This document shows, in pieces, positions 36,701 to 47,484 of a stretch of DNA of 64,000 nt (position 1 is the first letter of the stretch; every line of letters starts with the position of its first letter). The notes under the pieces were generated by a model. The model was not told the origin of the DNA and ran no database searches. It saw only the letters and a list, made by a program, of their open reading frames with translations. A program made the translations under genes and the position numbers. The stretch comes from Diphasiastrum complanatum (taxonomy: Eukaryota; Streptophyta; Lycopodiopsida; Lycopodiales; Lycopodiaceae). The stretch covers positions 51,343,325-51,407,324 of the forward strand of contig CM055106.1 of NCBI GenBank assembly GCA_029204225.1, read 5' to 3'.

Positions 36701-37180
36701 CTAAATCATCGTCCACATGGTTCTCAATAGCTTCCTTTGACAGCCATGCTACATTGATCATGTTCACCCCGAAAGTGATTGGTGTGTCCAATGTATAGCA
36801 CTTGGGTGAAGATGTGTTGGATTTTGGATCTAAATATCTTACAAGCATGCCCAGCCATACAGTCAACAGTTGCTAATGCATTTGTCCATCTCATGATATC
36901 TATTTCAGAATCGTAATGACCTCCCCTGGCTTGCCTTGGGCGATCAATTGTATGATCAGTGGTGGATGATGCGTCATCAGCTTTTGGTGTAATTAGTTTC
37001 ACCGCCCATGTGGTTGGATCAACCTTTACAGCCTGCGTTCTGTTTTTGAAGGTGAGTTTCCCGGTTCTCCAGTTGTGAACCACTTGCGCAGTCCTCAACC
37101 ACGGTCTTTCTAGATGTGATGGGCAGAAGGGGACTCTGGTATGTCCATCACCACGAAAGTGATCACATTAGAGAAACTTA
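33744..37180 (-). pseudogene. Ty3 Pol: protease end, RT, RNase H, integrase
   Basis: Reading down the minus strand: a protease end with VVMDIPES and ERPWLRTAQVVHNW (about 37180-37060); a spacer frame (36866-36291); RT starting LLDADFIYEIEHTEWVSP and GKIRICVNLKALN (about 35840-35690); RT palm remnants with shifts (35720-35320); RNase H (RPPNWSIEFHVHTDVSKYAVG, ATEWEALAM-like, 35307-34828); integrase 34695-33808 with HHCC zinc finger (HEGMGGGHF, CDVCKR), Asp (FDYIGPI), Asp (VSDRESHF) and Glu (GNGQAESSN). The frame ends in AYKGST near 33744. Frameshifts and stops break it throughout, and the N-terminal protease half and gag are lost at 37180. Confidence 0.88.
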
Positions 37181-37190
37181 GACCTCGACG

Positions 37191-37330
37191 AGGGCCTTTG
37201 AAAAAGATGTTTTTTTATTTTTTTTCTTATTTTCGTTGCCATGTGGACCAATTGAAACTTTAGCTTTGGGGTTTTACGTAATGTAGAATTTTTCAAATAT
37301 AAATAAAATAAAAACTTTTTAAATATATTG
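37191..37330. repeat. Non-coding segment related to 63.85-64.0 kb
   Basis: GGGCCTTTGAAAAAGATGTTTT, then CCATGTGGACCAATTGAAAC, then TTTTACGTAATGTAG and TTCAAAT appear in the same order as the segment at the right edge of the window. It directly abuts the truncated protease of the Ty3 element. It could be a MITE or other short element; no terminal inverted repeat was confirmed. Confidence 0.5.
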
Positions 37331-37623
37331 TTGTTTCGTTGGGCAGCATGTGAAAATGCTATTGGTTGATGAGGCCTGCCCTTCCAGCTCATCACTACCC
37401 GAAGAGACCCAAAAATATTAAAAATGAATATGATAGATAGTTGAGATGAGAAAATCGATGTACAATCAATGTATATGCATTGTCAAACCATGGTTAACAA
37501 GGTTAACCATAGTTAATTTGTGGCACCAAATAGATTAGTGTTTCAAATTTTCGCCAACACTTTTTCTCATATTCATGGCTTTTTGGCTACGCAAATTTTC
37601 AGGTCCATAGTTTATTGTTTCAG

Positions 37624-38998
37624 ATTTTTGCATGCAAATTACGAATGGTGCCATCAAGGAAGCCGTGCTCCTCAATCGGCTCTGTGCTTCTATTCAACGA
37701 GACAAATGATAATGGATCATGGGTGTCAAGAAAATATTCAAAAAACTCTTGGATTTTGATGCATCTATTATCAAGAGGAGTATTTCAAAAAAGGAAAAGG
37801 TCAAAACTATCATTTCAATCTTATTGGAAGGGCAGAATTTTGGATTTCAGAACATCATCAAGAGGAAAATCTATTTTTGAAATTCTAGTCCAACATGTAT
37901 ATATGCATTCAGAGATAAATGTGCAAGGATTCAACCGTCAAGATCACAAAAAAGGCAACTGTGAGTATTGATATTTTTGATACTTTGATTTTTGTCATTC
38001 ATAAATATCTAGTAGTAAACTTGCCAATCTGATCATTTTTCTCTTGCAGATTTATATCCATCCAACATAAATGAATGGGAGCCGAGTGGATCTTTAGCAG
38101 GTGTGTTAGATGTTATTCACACTAATATTGGACCACTGCAATATCGACGTAGAACTACAAAAGATCTAGCTGATAGTGAGATCGTTTTTTATGAATCAAT
38201 GTACATTCTTGAAACAAAAGCAAATTTTGGACAAATAGTACCAATTCCATTACCTAGTTTTGAAAGTGATGAATGGATTGCACCAGATGCTACAGTTTCA
38301 AAATCATTTCGTTGCAAGATATATAATGATGTAAAAAATTCATTAAAAATGAGCACGGGATAAAAAACAGTCAGATTGAGTTGGTTTATTTCCTTGAATA
38401 TATTTGTGGATTTCTTTTCAAGTGTCAATGTACACAAAACCCCAACGACATTTGTATGCCAAAATTTATCAGATAGTTTAATATCTAAACTTATGGATGA
38501 AGGCTGGGACAAAAGATCAGATGAGAAATAGAATGCAGAATTAAATTGTCTTCCATGTGCTTCCGTTATCAAATTGAAAAACAAATGTTGAACTTATGTT
38601 TCCATTATCAAAGATGGAAAAAAAATAAATGGCACTCGATCAAGACTTGGAAGCCAGTGGACATTCAAAACGAAAAAATATTGAAATTATATACAATGAT
38701 GTCGTTTTGACATGTGTTGAGGTGGAAGAAGATTGGGGTCTAAACTACATCCGGCGGGAACTATTGCTCCTACAAGATGATGTACTTTCAAACTTCAGAT
38801 TCATTTTCAATGGTAAACTCTAAGTAACTGTAAACACTCGATCTTTTATGAATAGTTTCAATCAAAACTTTCTAATACAAACTTTGTACTAATTCTAACT
38901 AACTTTGTATGAGTTTTATGCAGGTACATAAAAGACATGAGCTCGAGATCAAATGCAGAGATATTGGCGAAACAATCCAACTTATGGAAGAACATTGA
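37624..38998 (+). pseudogene. Decayed three-exon gene of unknown function, convergent with the H3-like gene
   Basis: Exons 37624-37960, 38050-38823 and 38924-38998 are joined by introns of 89 and 100 bp with GT..AG ends. Acceptors have good polypyrimidine tracts (TATTGTTTCAG, TTCTCTTGCAG), and reading phase is kept at each junction. In exon 2 the same frame continues past TAA 38361, TAG 38529 and TGA 38589, which would be Gln, Gln and Arg. One frameshift sits in an A-run near 38617-38630. The encoded protein is charged, with blocks VPIPLPSFESDEWIAPDA and LSNFRFIFNGK. I recognise no family. An additional upstream exon may be missing. The last exon ends 183 bp from the end of the minus-strand neighbour. 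Confidence 0.5.
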
Positions 38999-39181
38999 GA
39001 TTCACGATCAACAAATATAAGCCAATCATCATGTCTTTTTATCATTATAGAAAAATTGCATTCCAGTATTAGACCATGGACACAAGCTGATTGTAAAAAT
39101 CTATTGTGATATCAATAAAAAAAAACTCATAAACGGGTTGTTTACAAGTAAAAGGATTGTATCTTTTTTTTGGATGTCTCT

Positions 39182-40482
39182 CTATTTACAAATAGATCTA
39201 AATGCAATCAATTTTTCTATATTTTCTATATCAGTATTAGGAACTGATAAGGCAACAGCTCCTTCTATAATCTCACCCTCCTCTGTTTCGGGAAGGGCCT
39301 CAATGCCTTTTAAGACAAGAGGAATATATGTTACAAAATTGCCTTCCTCTGTATTAGGAAGGACTTTTATTCCTTTTTGATCATATAAAATAAGATCTGC
39401 ATCCTGAACAACCTGAAAGGCTGTTAAGGCAGGAGCAGCTTCCTTTTGAGGGCCCTCGATTGCAGGTGCAACACTTACACTATACTAGGATAGGTTTTGA
39501 TCAACTGTTTCTGAAATCTATATACATCATCAAGAGTATACGGCTCAAGAGTGAATTGTCATCACAAAACACAAGAATCAGCAAATTACAAACAATGATA
39601 GTAATAAAATATGAATAAGAATGAAATGAACTACAAATGAATAGAATATTACCTTTTCAATATCTACATCCATTTGTAAATTATATCGAGGGACCTAATC
39701 TAAAGCTTCTACGTGTATCTAGAAGAAAAAAATCAAAAAAGTTGCCGAGAAGATCAATTTTGTTAGCTAGGTAGGCCTGGTATTGATTATAATGGTCAGA
39801 ATAAAAAAAAAACCTAGGCTGGATCGTATGGAATTCTCACAAAAAGATTATGTATAGGAGCATAAACAGAAGTGGAAACAATATTTACAGGTTTCTTTGT
39901 TATTTTGTCTAGCTCCTCTTGGGTAATCAACACTTTTGGTGATGAAACCTGTTGAGGAGCTAGACAATTAACAAGAGGAGGAAGGGGTGAAGATTCTCGA
40001 TCTGAGTCATATTCTCCAGTATCTGACTCAGAGCTTAGGAAGACACGAGGTCTCTTGGTCGGGATACATCTAGGAGGAAGGGAAGCAGCTGGCCTTCGAG
40101 ATCCAGCCTTCTTGGGGACAGACTGCTTTCTCTTCCTCCTAGAGGTAGTAGGCACGTTGGTTCTATCCAGAGGCAGGTCTCTGGAGGTGTTGGCATTATC
40201 AACATGCAGACCAGAATATCTGTCCCGAAGCCTTTTGAGAATGACGAAATCCTTTGGCATGATGGTGACACGCTTATCATGCACTGCCAAAAGACAAATA
40301 TCCTCAAAAAATTGGGACATATAATCTTCTACAGCACCCTGTAAGGCCTGCATGGTTGTCACGGCAAAATGAACATTTAGCCCAAGTGACAGAGTGACAT
40401 TTCGAATAGATCGGCCGAAAGGAGCTCTAGGGATCAACAATTCAGTTGATCTTTAGAGTTTTTTGATCTTCCTCAGCCAGAT
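39182..40482 (-). pseudogene. Histone-H3-fold protein with long C-terminal extension, three exons, decayed
   Basis: Exon 1 (40482-39814) opens with LRKIKKL, one stop, RSTELLIPRAPFGRSIR. This aligns with H3 [25 protein letters not shown]. The fold continues through MQALQGAVEDYMSQFFED (alpha 2), HDKRVTIMPKDF (H3 loop 2) and LKRLRDR (alpha 3), ending near 40210. After it come a Lys/Arg-rich segment (SRRKRKQSVPKKAGSRR), a Ser/Asp/Glu-rich segment and, through introns 39813-39719 and 39652-39518, two more exons (39718-39653, 39517-39182) with acidic repeats. Splice sites are GT..AG and in phase. Stops at 40453 (TAA), 39814, 39695 and 39485 (TAG) all fall where Gln fits; 39814 would restore the exon end CAG/GT. 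Ordinary H3 has an N-terminal tail and ends after alpha 3, so this layout is unusual. The N-terminus is cut by a copia gag piece. Confidence 0.6.
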
Positions 40483-40489
40483 CTGCCTT

Positions 40490-40675
40490 CTATTTTCTCC
40501 TATCAAATGTCCACTGATCTTCTTCAATCACTGGCCTTGTCTCTTCACCTGTCACGATCTCCCATAGCTTCTTTTCCATCATAATGTCCTTCAGTTTGAA
40601 TTTCCAAACTGCATAGTTGCCAGCACCTTCTAATTTGCTTGACTCATTGAGGACACTCTCGCTTAGAGTTGTCAT
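40490..40675 (-). pseudogene. Copia gag N-terminus abutting the H3-like gene
   Basis: Starts at ATG 40673-40675. SKLEGAGNYAVWKFKLKDIM and KLWEIVTGEE are standard copia gag (UBN2) N-terminal blocks. The match ends near 40480, where the H3-like frame begins in another frame. I read this as the junction of an insertion or rearrangement. Confidence 0.75.
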
Positions 40676-40783
40676 TACTGGATAAATGAGTCCGGATCAC
40701 AAAAAAATGGCTCAATCTGAGCACACAACCTGTCTCCAAATTTTATCACACCACAAAATTGTATATATATGGTTGTACACCTG

Positions 40784-41030
40784 ATATCAGTATGACGCGT
40801 CGGCGCACGACTGCTCAGAAATCTATTGAGCTCGCGCGCGTAGATCCAATATTGGTACCGGTATGCGATATCTGTATGACGCACAGATGTACGACTGTTC
40901 AGTATTTTCTTTGTCTTTGGCGCGTGGATCCAATATTTGTAGGATATGCTATATCTGTACAACGCGTGGATGTACGATTGTTCATGATTTTTCTTACCTC
41001 TGGCACGTCGATCCGATATTAGTACAGAAA
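40784..41030. repeat. Three-copy tandem repeat, period 83-84 bp
   Basis: ATATC(A/T)GTA starts the units at 40784, 40868 and 40951. Each has a (T/G)(G/A)YACGAYTG(C/T)TCA block and a GATCC(A/G)ATATT block. On the minus strand the repeat is an open frame with a 28-residue period (RHTDI..YWIYA..). Confidence 0.85.
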
Positions 41031-41269
41031 AGATGAAAAATAGAGGGAATATTCTAGATTTTCCACTTCGGCACGGCGGCTATGCCGCCTCCTCTTTGCA
41101 AAGATTTCAAAAAGTGTGATCATTCAAAAGACAGAGATCAGTAATGTGAAAAGTATGAAACCTCCTAACTTTGAATGGCAGGACTAGACACTATCTAATG
41201 TGATTTGCGATACTCCAAACAAACAAATGAGAGATTTCTTGACAAACCTCTCACAAAAATAGCACTTTC

Positions 41270-41455
41270 CACAACAACTAGGAAGTATTGTAAAAATCTC
41301 CCCCACTCAACAGATTTTCAATCTGTTTGATGCTGCCCTGGCCTTTCTGATGCCTCCGACACTGTGCTTTTCACAACAACTAGGAAGTATTGTAAAAATC
41401 TCCCCACTCATCAGATTTTCAATCTGTCTGATGTTGCCCTGGCCTTTTTTATGCC
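41270..41455. repeat. Two-copy tandem repeat, period about 102 bp
   Basis: CACAACAACTAGGAAGTATT begins both copies (41270 and 41372), followed by CAGATTTTCAATCTGT and GCCCTGGCCTTT. The minus strand shows GTGGGGAGA-type purine runs, so the array may derive from the 3' end of a copia element. Confidence 0.85.
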
Positions 41456-41469
41456 AAAAATTCACTGGC

Positions 41470-42390
41470 GCTGATTTAAACACAGCTTCACTGGCGTCGA
41501 TTTGAACAAAGCAACAAAAACTGACCCAGACTCCTTTGGAAAAACAACAAAAAAACCATGAACACATTTACACGGAGTCCAATCTAAATAGCATATATCC
41601 ATGTGAGAAGCCAGGAACACATCCACACGCAATAGGCGGAGACATCACATGTAAAATTATCTATCAAAGAACATTTTAAACATTCATGTCTAAAGCTACA
41701 CAAATGTATTTAAAAAGTCTTCTTTAAATACATGGCATTTTTTTAAATTAACCTACATATTAAAAAAACAAATAGAATAGAAATTTTAAAAATTAATTAA
41801 AACACAAGCACATCAATTTTGGTTGTGTTTACTATGTGCCTCTGCTTGTAAGACAGGGCCAGAAAACATGACTTGGATAAATGTAATTTTACACAAATAT
41901 AGGGGCTGCAATGTTTTAGGATTTAGGGACCCGCCAATAGAACATTCAATACACACGATTTTTGTTTTTTAGGGGCCCAACTCCCTCTCACCCACATGTC
42001 CATCACAAAATCATCAATCTTTGACAATTGAGCAATGCAAGGATGAACAACTTTTCCACTACAAATAGTTATTCCTCTATCTGTTAAACCTCTCTATTAG
42101 TTGTATTTTTTCTACTCATGAGGCCTAGCATTTATCCAAAGTTGACTGTGCGTCCCATATTTGTAAGAGCGTTTTGGCTAGTGCCAAGTAAAAATTTCTT
42201 ATGCGAGAATAAGGAAATGGGTAGGCCTAGGAAAGGTGCATGCCTATCTAGTACCTTCACATTAAACCTAAAGGAATCTTGGTACCTAATTTAATGCCAA
42301 TTGATCTTTGAATTTTTTAAAAACACTAGCAAAGTGGGCCGTCGATGACGGGCGGCCGATAGTGTATCTGTGTGTGAGCGCGGGGGCGTG
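41470..42390. other. Non-genic stretch
   Basis: AT-rich in the first half. No coding frame with motif support. Confidence 0.45.
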
Positions 42391-42394
42391 AGAC

Positions 42395-42541
<147 letters not shown>

Positions 42542-42785
42542 AATCTTTATTAACGTCTTTTTTCATGCCCAAAGGCATATAAGACGAAACAAGTACATCA
42601 AAATGGATGGCACCAAGATGGAGCAATGTCATCAAAACAACAAAACTAAAACCAAACTAACTAAGAAGAGAAAAATCTCTTCAATGACTCTCAACCTAAC
42701 TCCGAACAATAAGCTTCAATGAAAGGCTCTCACGCAGGAGGCAACTTTAAATACAGTCTGAAAATTCTGTGTTGACTAAAAGCTC

Positions 42786-43523
42786 TCACGTAGGAGGCAT
42801 CACTGAGTGATGAGTTCCGGATGGGGTGACTAGAAAATGTCGACCATCCCAAAAAATAACCCTTTTTCCTATTGCATTTGCTTCCTCAATGAGCTGCTTC
42901 CGTTCCTTCCACTGTAAGGCAGTTAGATTCTCATAAACGAAAACGTTACTGCCTTTAAGACATCCACGATGCTTAAGAACTTCATTACGATAATCAGTGT
43001 ATTTGAAACGGATGAAGACAACTGTCGAACTTACTGTGCCAAGTTGCTTCCACGGCGCCTTCCTCTTCCTCATAGGAAAGTGAGGCCAGAAGTTCTTTGG
43101 CTGCAAGCAGGGGGTCAGTTTCGGAAAGACCTCTAACACGGACATTTTGAGATTTGTATTCTCGTTTGGCTTGTTCTTCCATTGCTTGTGAAACCATCTG
43201 ATTACTTTTTGCTTCGGTATTTTTGAGCATGTTAGCCCAACTTTTTGTCGAGGTCTGAATTTTCTCCTCCAGTGCCTTGACCTGCGTTCTTGAAGAGCCA
43301 ACAGATCCGTGTGCATACTAGTTATGAGAGACATTAGACCGGAAAGGGGTGGCGCACTGCATGTATCGCATAGATCACCCAGGAGTGTCATAGAAGCATG
43401 AGCTGGAGATGAGGCAGAAAGAGGCGGTGATGGAGCAATTTGCTTCTTTCCTTTCCGACAGGTAGTAACCCAGTCTGATTCCATTAAGCATTGACAAATA
43501 GGTCGCTGGTAGACAGGGTCCAA
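42786..43523 (-). pseudogene. LINE ORF1-like RNA-binding protein, frameshifted
   Basis: A Lys/Glu-rich stretch compatible with a coiled coil lies near 43260-43160. It is followed, in the frame of 43230-42994, by VRVRGLSE and AAKELLASL, an RRM-like start. After a shift near 43040 the main frame has VVFIRFKYTDYRNEVL, then VFVYENLTALQWKERKQLIEEANA, then RVIFWDGRHFLV. This resembles the RRM plus C-terminal domain of L1-type ORF1 proteins, in which a YV-EDLT..Q..ER..L block precedes the final strand. No reverse transcriptase follows. Recognition is by pattern only. Confidence 0.55.
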
Positions 43524-43769
43524 AAACAGATTGTTGTGCTCCAGGATAGTCGTAGGTAAGGCAAGGCAAGGCCTCGCTTCAGGTCCGTTGCAAATCGATG
43601 TAGGCAGGGCGCAGATAAATTGCTGTAAATATGTGAGAGAGTTGGACAGATTTCAAGGGAACCATCGTGATGGCAGATTACAGGTGGAGCGATGGCCGTT
43701 GGACGGATTTCATGGCACCATTGCAAACTGGAGCTAGACCACCATCACGGGCTGGGGCGCCATCACCAT

Positions 43770-43985
<216 letters not shown>

Positions 43986-44089
43986 CCGATTTGGGGTGGA
44001 GCGGCCCGGGGGCACCATGGCCTACAGCCTCCCTTCCAGGAAAGTGCGAGGGGGGTGTCCCGAGCAGTGTGAGATGCCCATGAAACAGT

Positions 44090-44900
44090 AAAGTTTTAAT
44101 ATATATAGATAAGGCCCAGTGCCCAATTTCTTTTTTCTTTTTATTTTGGAAATGTCTTGAAAAACAAAATTTTACATATAAATTTAGAATCTAAAGTTTT
44201 TGTAAGCCTTTCACCACAACTCTCATGTGAATAGCCAATACAAAATTGACACATAGCACATGAAAATTTTAATCAAATATCAATGTGGATTACCACCATA
44301 TTGCACATGCATTTTTCGACAAAATTTGCTTGTGTGATGTCATGGCTAGTCATTGGATGTTCACAAGCACATTTCGTAGGCAAAAAGAAACTTCAAATTT
44401 ATTTTTTGCACCTGCTCATTATGTGGAAAATGACAATAAAACAAAAAAAAATGTAAAAATCTCAAAAGAAATGAGAAAAGAAATATTTGAGTAAAACAAC
44501 ATAAAAATCCCCATGTGCAAATTATATAAAGGAAGGCCTAAGGGCCTTGGGCCTTCCACCCTAGGGCGGCACCCTTGGATAGTCGTTACCTAGGTTAAAA
44601 GGTCCTCATACTAGTAGTGCCTTCTCCCCCAATTTTTTTTCAGATGTTTTCCAACCATTGAGAAATTCCCATGTCGACATCCAATGAGGGACTGGCACCT
44701 CCACAATTGACATTATGAAAGAACTTGCATGTGGATGGCTAGTGAGCAAGAACCATATAACATACACAAATCTTGATGCAATATGTATGCACCATGTGGC
44801 ATTTACTCATTGTTTGTTTATTTAGAAATATCTTGATGCAAGAAAAGTAGTAAATATAGTACTCTAGAAATGAATTTAGGTGAGTGGGAGTGAAGATTAA
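44090..44900. other. Non-genic stretch, right part is the LTR of the minus copia element
   Basis: No coding sequence. The bases below 44908 belong to the LTR that follows the PPT of the next feature; its far edge was not found. Confidence 0.4.
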
Positions 44901-44921
44901 CTCCAACACTCCCCCTTAAGC

Positions 44922-45935
44922 TTAACTCCTAGGATCTTGAATGAAGCTTAATAAGTTGCATAAATCAACATGCTTTTCCCTCGACAGGGGCTTTGTCAGA
45001 ATATCAACCAACATACTATCAGTATGACAGTTATTTAATTCGACAAGCTTGTTCAGAAATTTCTCTCTAAGAAAATGAAATTGAGCTTCAATGTGTTTAG
45101 TTCTAGATTGAGTTTGTGGGCTCAGAGATAGAGCTATGTAGCTCTGATTGTCGCAATGGAGCATAGTTGATCTGAATTGAGAGAACATCAAATCCCGAAG
45201 CAATTTTCTGAGCCAAATAATTTCCTTCAAAGAAGAGATGGCTGTAACATATTTGGTCTTTGTGGAAGAAAAAGAAAAGCATTTCTGCTTTCGACTATTC
45301 CATGAAATGGGTTCTCCTGCTAAAAAGCATAGGTAGCCAGAAGTGGATTTTCGTGTGTCCCCATCTCGCATCTAGAGTTAAAGCGTCCTCTATATTTCCA
45401 TTATAACATAGAGCATAGTGCTTTGTGGCTTGAATGTATCTTAGTACTCTCAGTAGAGTTAAAGCCTTGGGTCGACAAATGCAGACCATGGCATACATGA
45501 TCGATCCAACTACCGATTGATAGGGGTGGGTATTTGCACATCTCCTTCTTCTCTGCTTCAATCGTTGTGTGTCCTTTGGTAGTTTGAATCCTGGACTCAT
45601 AGGCAAGTCTGTCGACTTGCATGCTTCCATGCCATTTAGATACCTTTCTGGCTTATCGTGATCCTTCTGTTCGCTCTGTCTCTAGTTATCTCAATCCCGA
45701 GGAGGTAGCGCACTAGGCCTAAATTGTTCATTTCAAATTCCTTCGACAATAGAGACTTGGTCTCTTGAGTAACTGATTTGAATTGCCGATGATCAGATAC
45801 TCATCAATGTATAGAGCTATTAAGACATAGCATGGGCCTCTGTGTTTGAGATAAACATTAGAGTCGGCAGAATTTGGAATGAAGTCATGCTGCAACAAGA
45901 ATCGATTGATTCTGATTTTCTTAAATCTCTGTTCT
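44922..45935 (-). pseudogene. Ty1/copia RT end and RNase H, with PPT/LTR junction
   Basis: Reading down the minus strand: RT core remnant with LYIDEYLIIGNS near 45800 (YIDE for the usual Y-V/I-DD, so the second catalytic Asp is changed), a YQSVVGSIMYAMVCIC block (about 45530), RNase H with DTRKSTSGYLCFLAGEPISW, CDNQSYIALS and the final VDILTKPLSREKH. It stops at 44922. AAGGGGGAG (PPT) and TGTTGGAGTTAATC (LTR start, 44908 downward) follow. Many frameshifts lie between 45600 and 45900. A degenerate PBS-like word (TGATATCAGAG, minus, about 46426-46436) may mark its other end. Confidence 0.85.
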
Positions 45936-46768
45936 CCGCAATACTGAGTGTGAGTGATTTCGAATCTACTAGCAATCTCGTATGCATTACTTGACTCATT
46001 CTTTGGTTAGACAGTACGATATTTCATTACAGTCGTTTGTTGTGTTTCTGTGAAGTTGAGCTAAAGAATTGTCTTTAAACTTATTTACTTGTCTATGCGT
46101 ATACTTTGTGTTTGACATTCGAGTAAATATACCTTTGGTGCAGTTTTCCACAGTTGCTGATGTAAAAGTATGTATGTTGTGAAATGCTAGTCCCTGACTG
46201 AGGAACTGAGTCATTGATCTGTAGTCATGTTATTAACAAAGATATTTGTTTCTAACATATTTGTGAACTGATTGAGTTCTTTAACCATGGTTGAGGACTT
46301 CTGTCTAGAACACATGAGTTCATGAACAAGATTAACTTTTTGTCTGTTTGTACGTGACTGCATCGAACATATCACAGATCCTTGTTGACAACTTAATCAG
46401 TCAGAGTGCAATTCATTTGAGTTACTCTGATATCATTTTACATACAGAATGCTTTATCTTCGGTTTGATAGAGGAAGACTGTTGTTTAGCATTCATTACC
46501 TGTATTCACCTTTCCTAAAAGTGGTACTGGCTGCTTACAAAATGTCTATTGACAACCAGATTTTCTCTCGACTCCATTTTATTTGAAATAAGTCAATAAT
46601 GCATCAACTTAAAAACTTTTTAAGGGATATCTTCTTGGGGAACGATCTAAATACTACATAAATATAGCAATTCGGTGTTGGTATATTACGACATGTGCCA
46701 ATTTTTGGCATCGTTTCTAGTCAAATAAAATTGATGCAAACTGACAACTCCATCTCCATCCCCATTGT

Positions 46769-47220
46769 ATGTCAGATAGAGCTGCTTGACTAGAAAGATA
46801 TCGGAGACTTCGTGAAGAATTTTTCAAAAGACTTCAAGAATCTTTTCAAAGAGGAGAATCACCTTTTCTAAATTTGAATCCTGAAAACCTATTTGAAAAT
46901 CTGCTTCCTGAAGCTTCTGCTATAGTTGAACCAGGTTTCAAAGCCGTAAATCCACAGCCAGATCCTGATCCTAATCTTGAGGCGGATCCCGAACCAGAAT
47001 CGAGTATGGAAGGCCCTAGTTTTTGCATTACAAAAAATCACTGGTGAAATCACTAATGAATAGAATTATTAGTTACTAAAATACTGCTATAGAAAGCATG
47101 AATCTATAGTACAGGTAGCTGCTTTTATAAAAGCAATTACATTACCTCCTTTAGAAAAGAGTGGTGCAACTCTCCTATGGAAGAATGTGTTGGATGCAGC
47201 CCTTGTAAAATGCTTCAATG
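46769..47220 (+). pseudogene. Gag-like frame interrupted by an LTR
   Basis: From ATG 46769 the frame has a basic N-terminal helix (LERYRRLREEFFKRLQ), then an acidic, Pro-rich segment ending at TGA 47045. TGA near 46784 would be Arg. After a frameshift in an A-run near 47030 the reading continues to 47220 (LPPLEKSGATLLWKNVLDAALV) with two TAGs where Gln fits. It probably belongs to the Ty3 remnant at 49.3-51.2 kb, by inference from order and strand. Confidence 0.45.
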
Positions 47221-47480
47221 TGTTGGAGTTAATCTCCACTCCTACTCACTTAAACACATTTCTTGAGTACTATATTCTCTCTCAACAGCAATAGCAGTCT
47301 TACTCGCAAAAGTCAAACAATCTATGCATACATTGACTTTGAAGCAGAGCAAGATCAACTTGACTTCATCGACGTTGACTTCACTGACTTAGCCGAAGTC
47401 TATCGACATTCCGACTTTGACTCCATCGACATCTTTTCAGGGGCGAACAAGTCGACTCGACTCATTCGACACCTTCAATG
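47221..47480 (+). mobile_element. LTR fragment or solo LTR, TGTTGGAGTTAATC family
   Basis: About the first 58 bp match the minus-strand LTR that starts at 44908 (TGTTGGAGTTAATC, then CACTC, then GAGTACTATATT). CTTCAATG occurs just before it (47213-47220) and again at 47473-47480, a possible duplication, although the expected CA end does not sit right before the second copy. It interrupts the gag-like frame. It also contains the TCGAC-rich tract mirrored at 6.1-6.3 kb. Confidence 0.5.
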
Positions 47481-47484
47481 ATTG

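Noticed and set aside
39814..40482. Calling the H3-like protein CENH3
   Set aside because: The LLIP.APF.R block is CENH3-like, but loop 1 has the shorter, canonical H3 length, and there is no other CENH3-specific feature.
37624..40482. Endogenous giant-virus insertion as the origin of the convergent gene pair
   Set aside because: A histone-fold gene alone is not evidence, both genes have spliceosomal introns, and no viral hallmark gene (capsid, polymerase, ATPase) is present.
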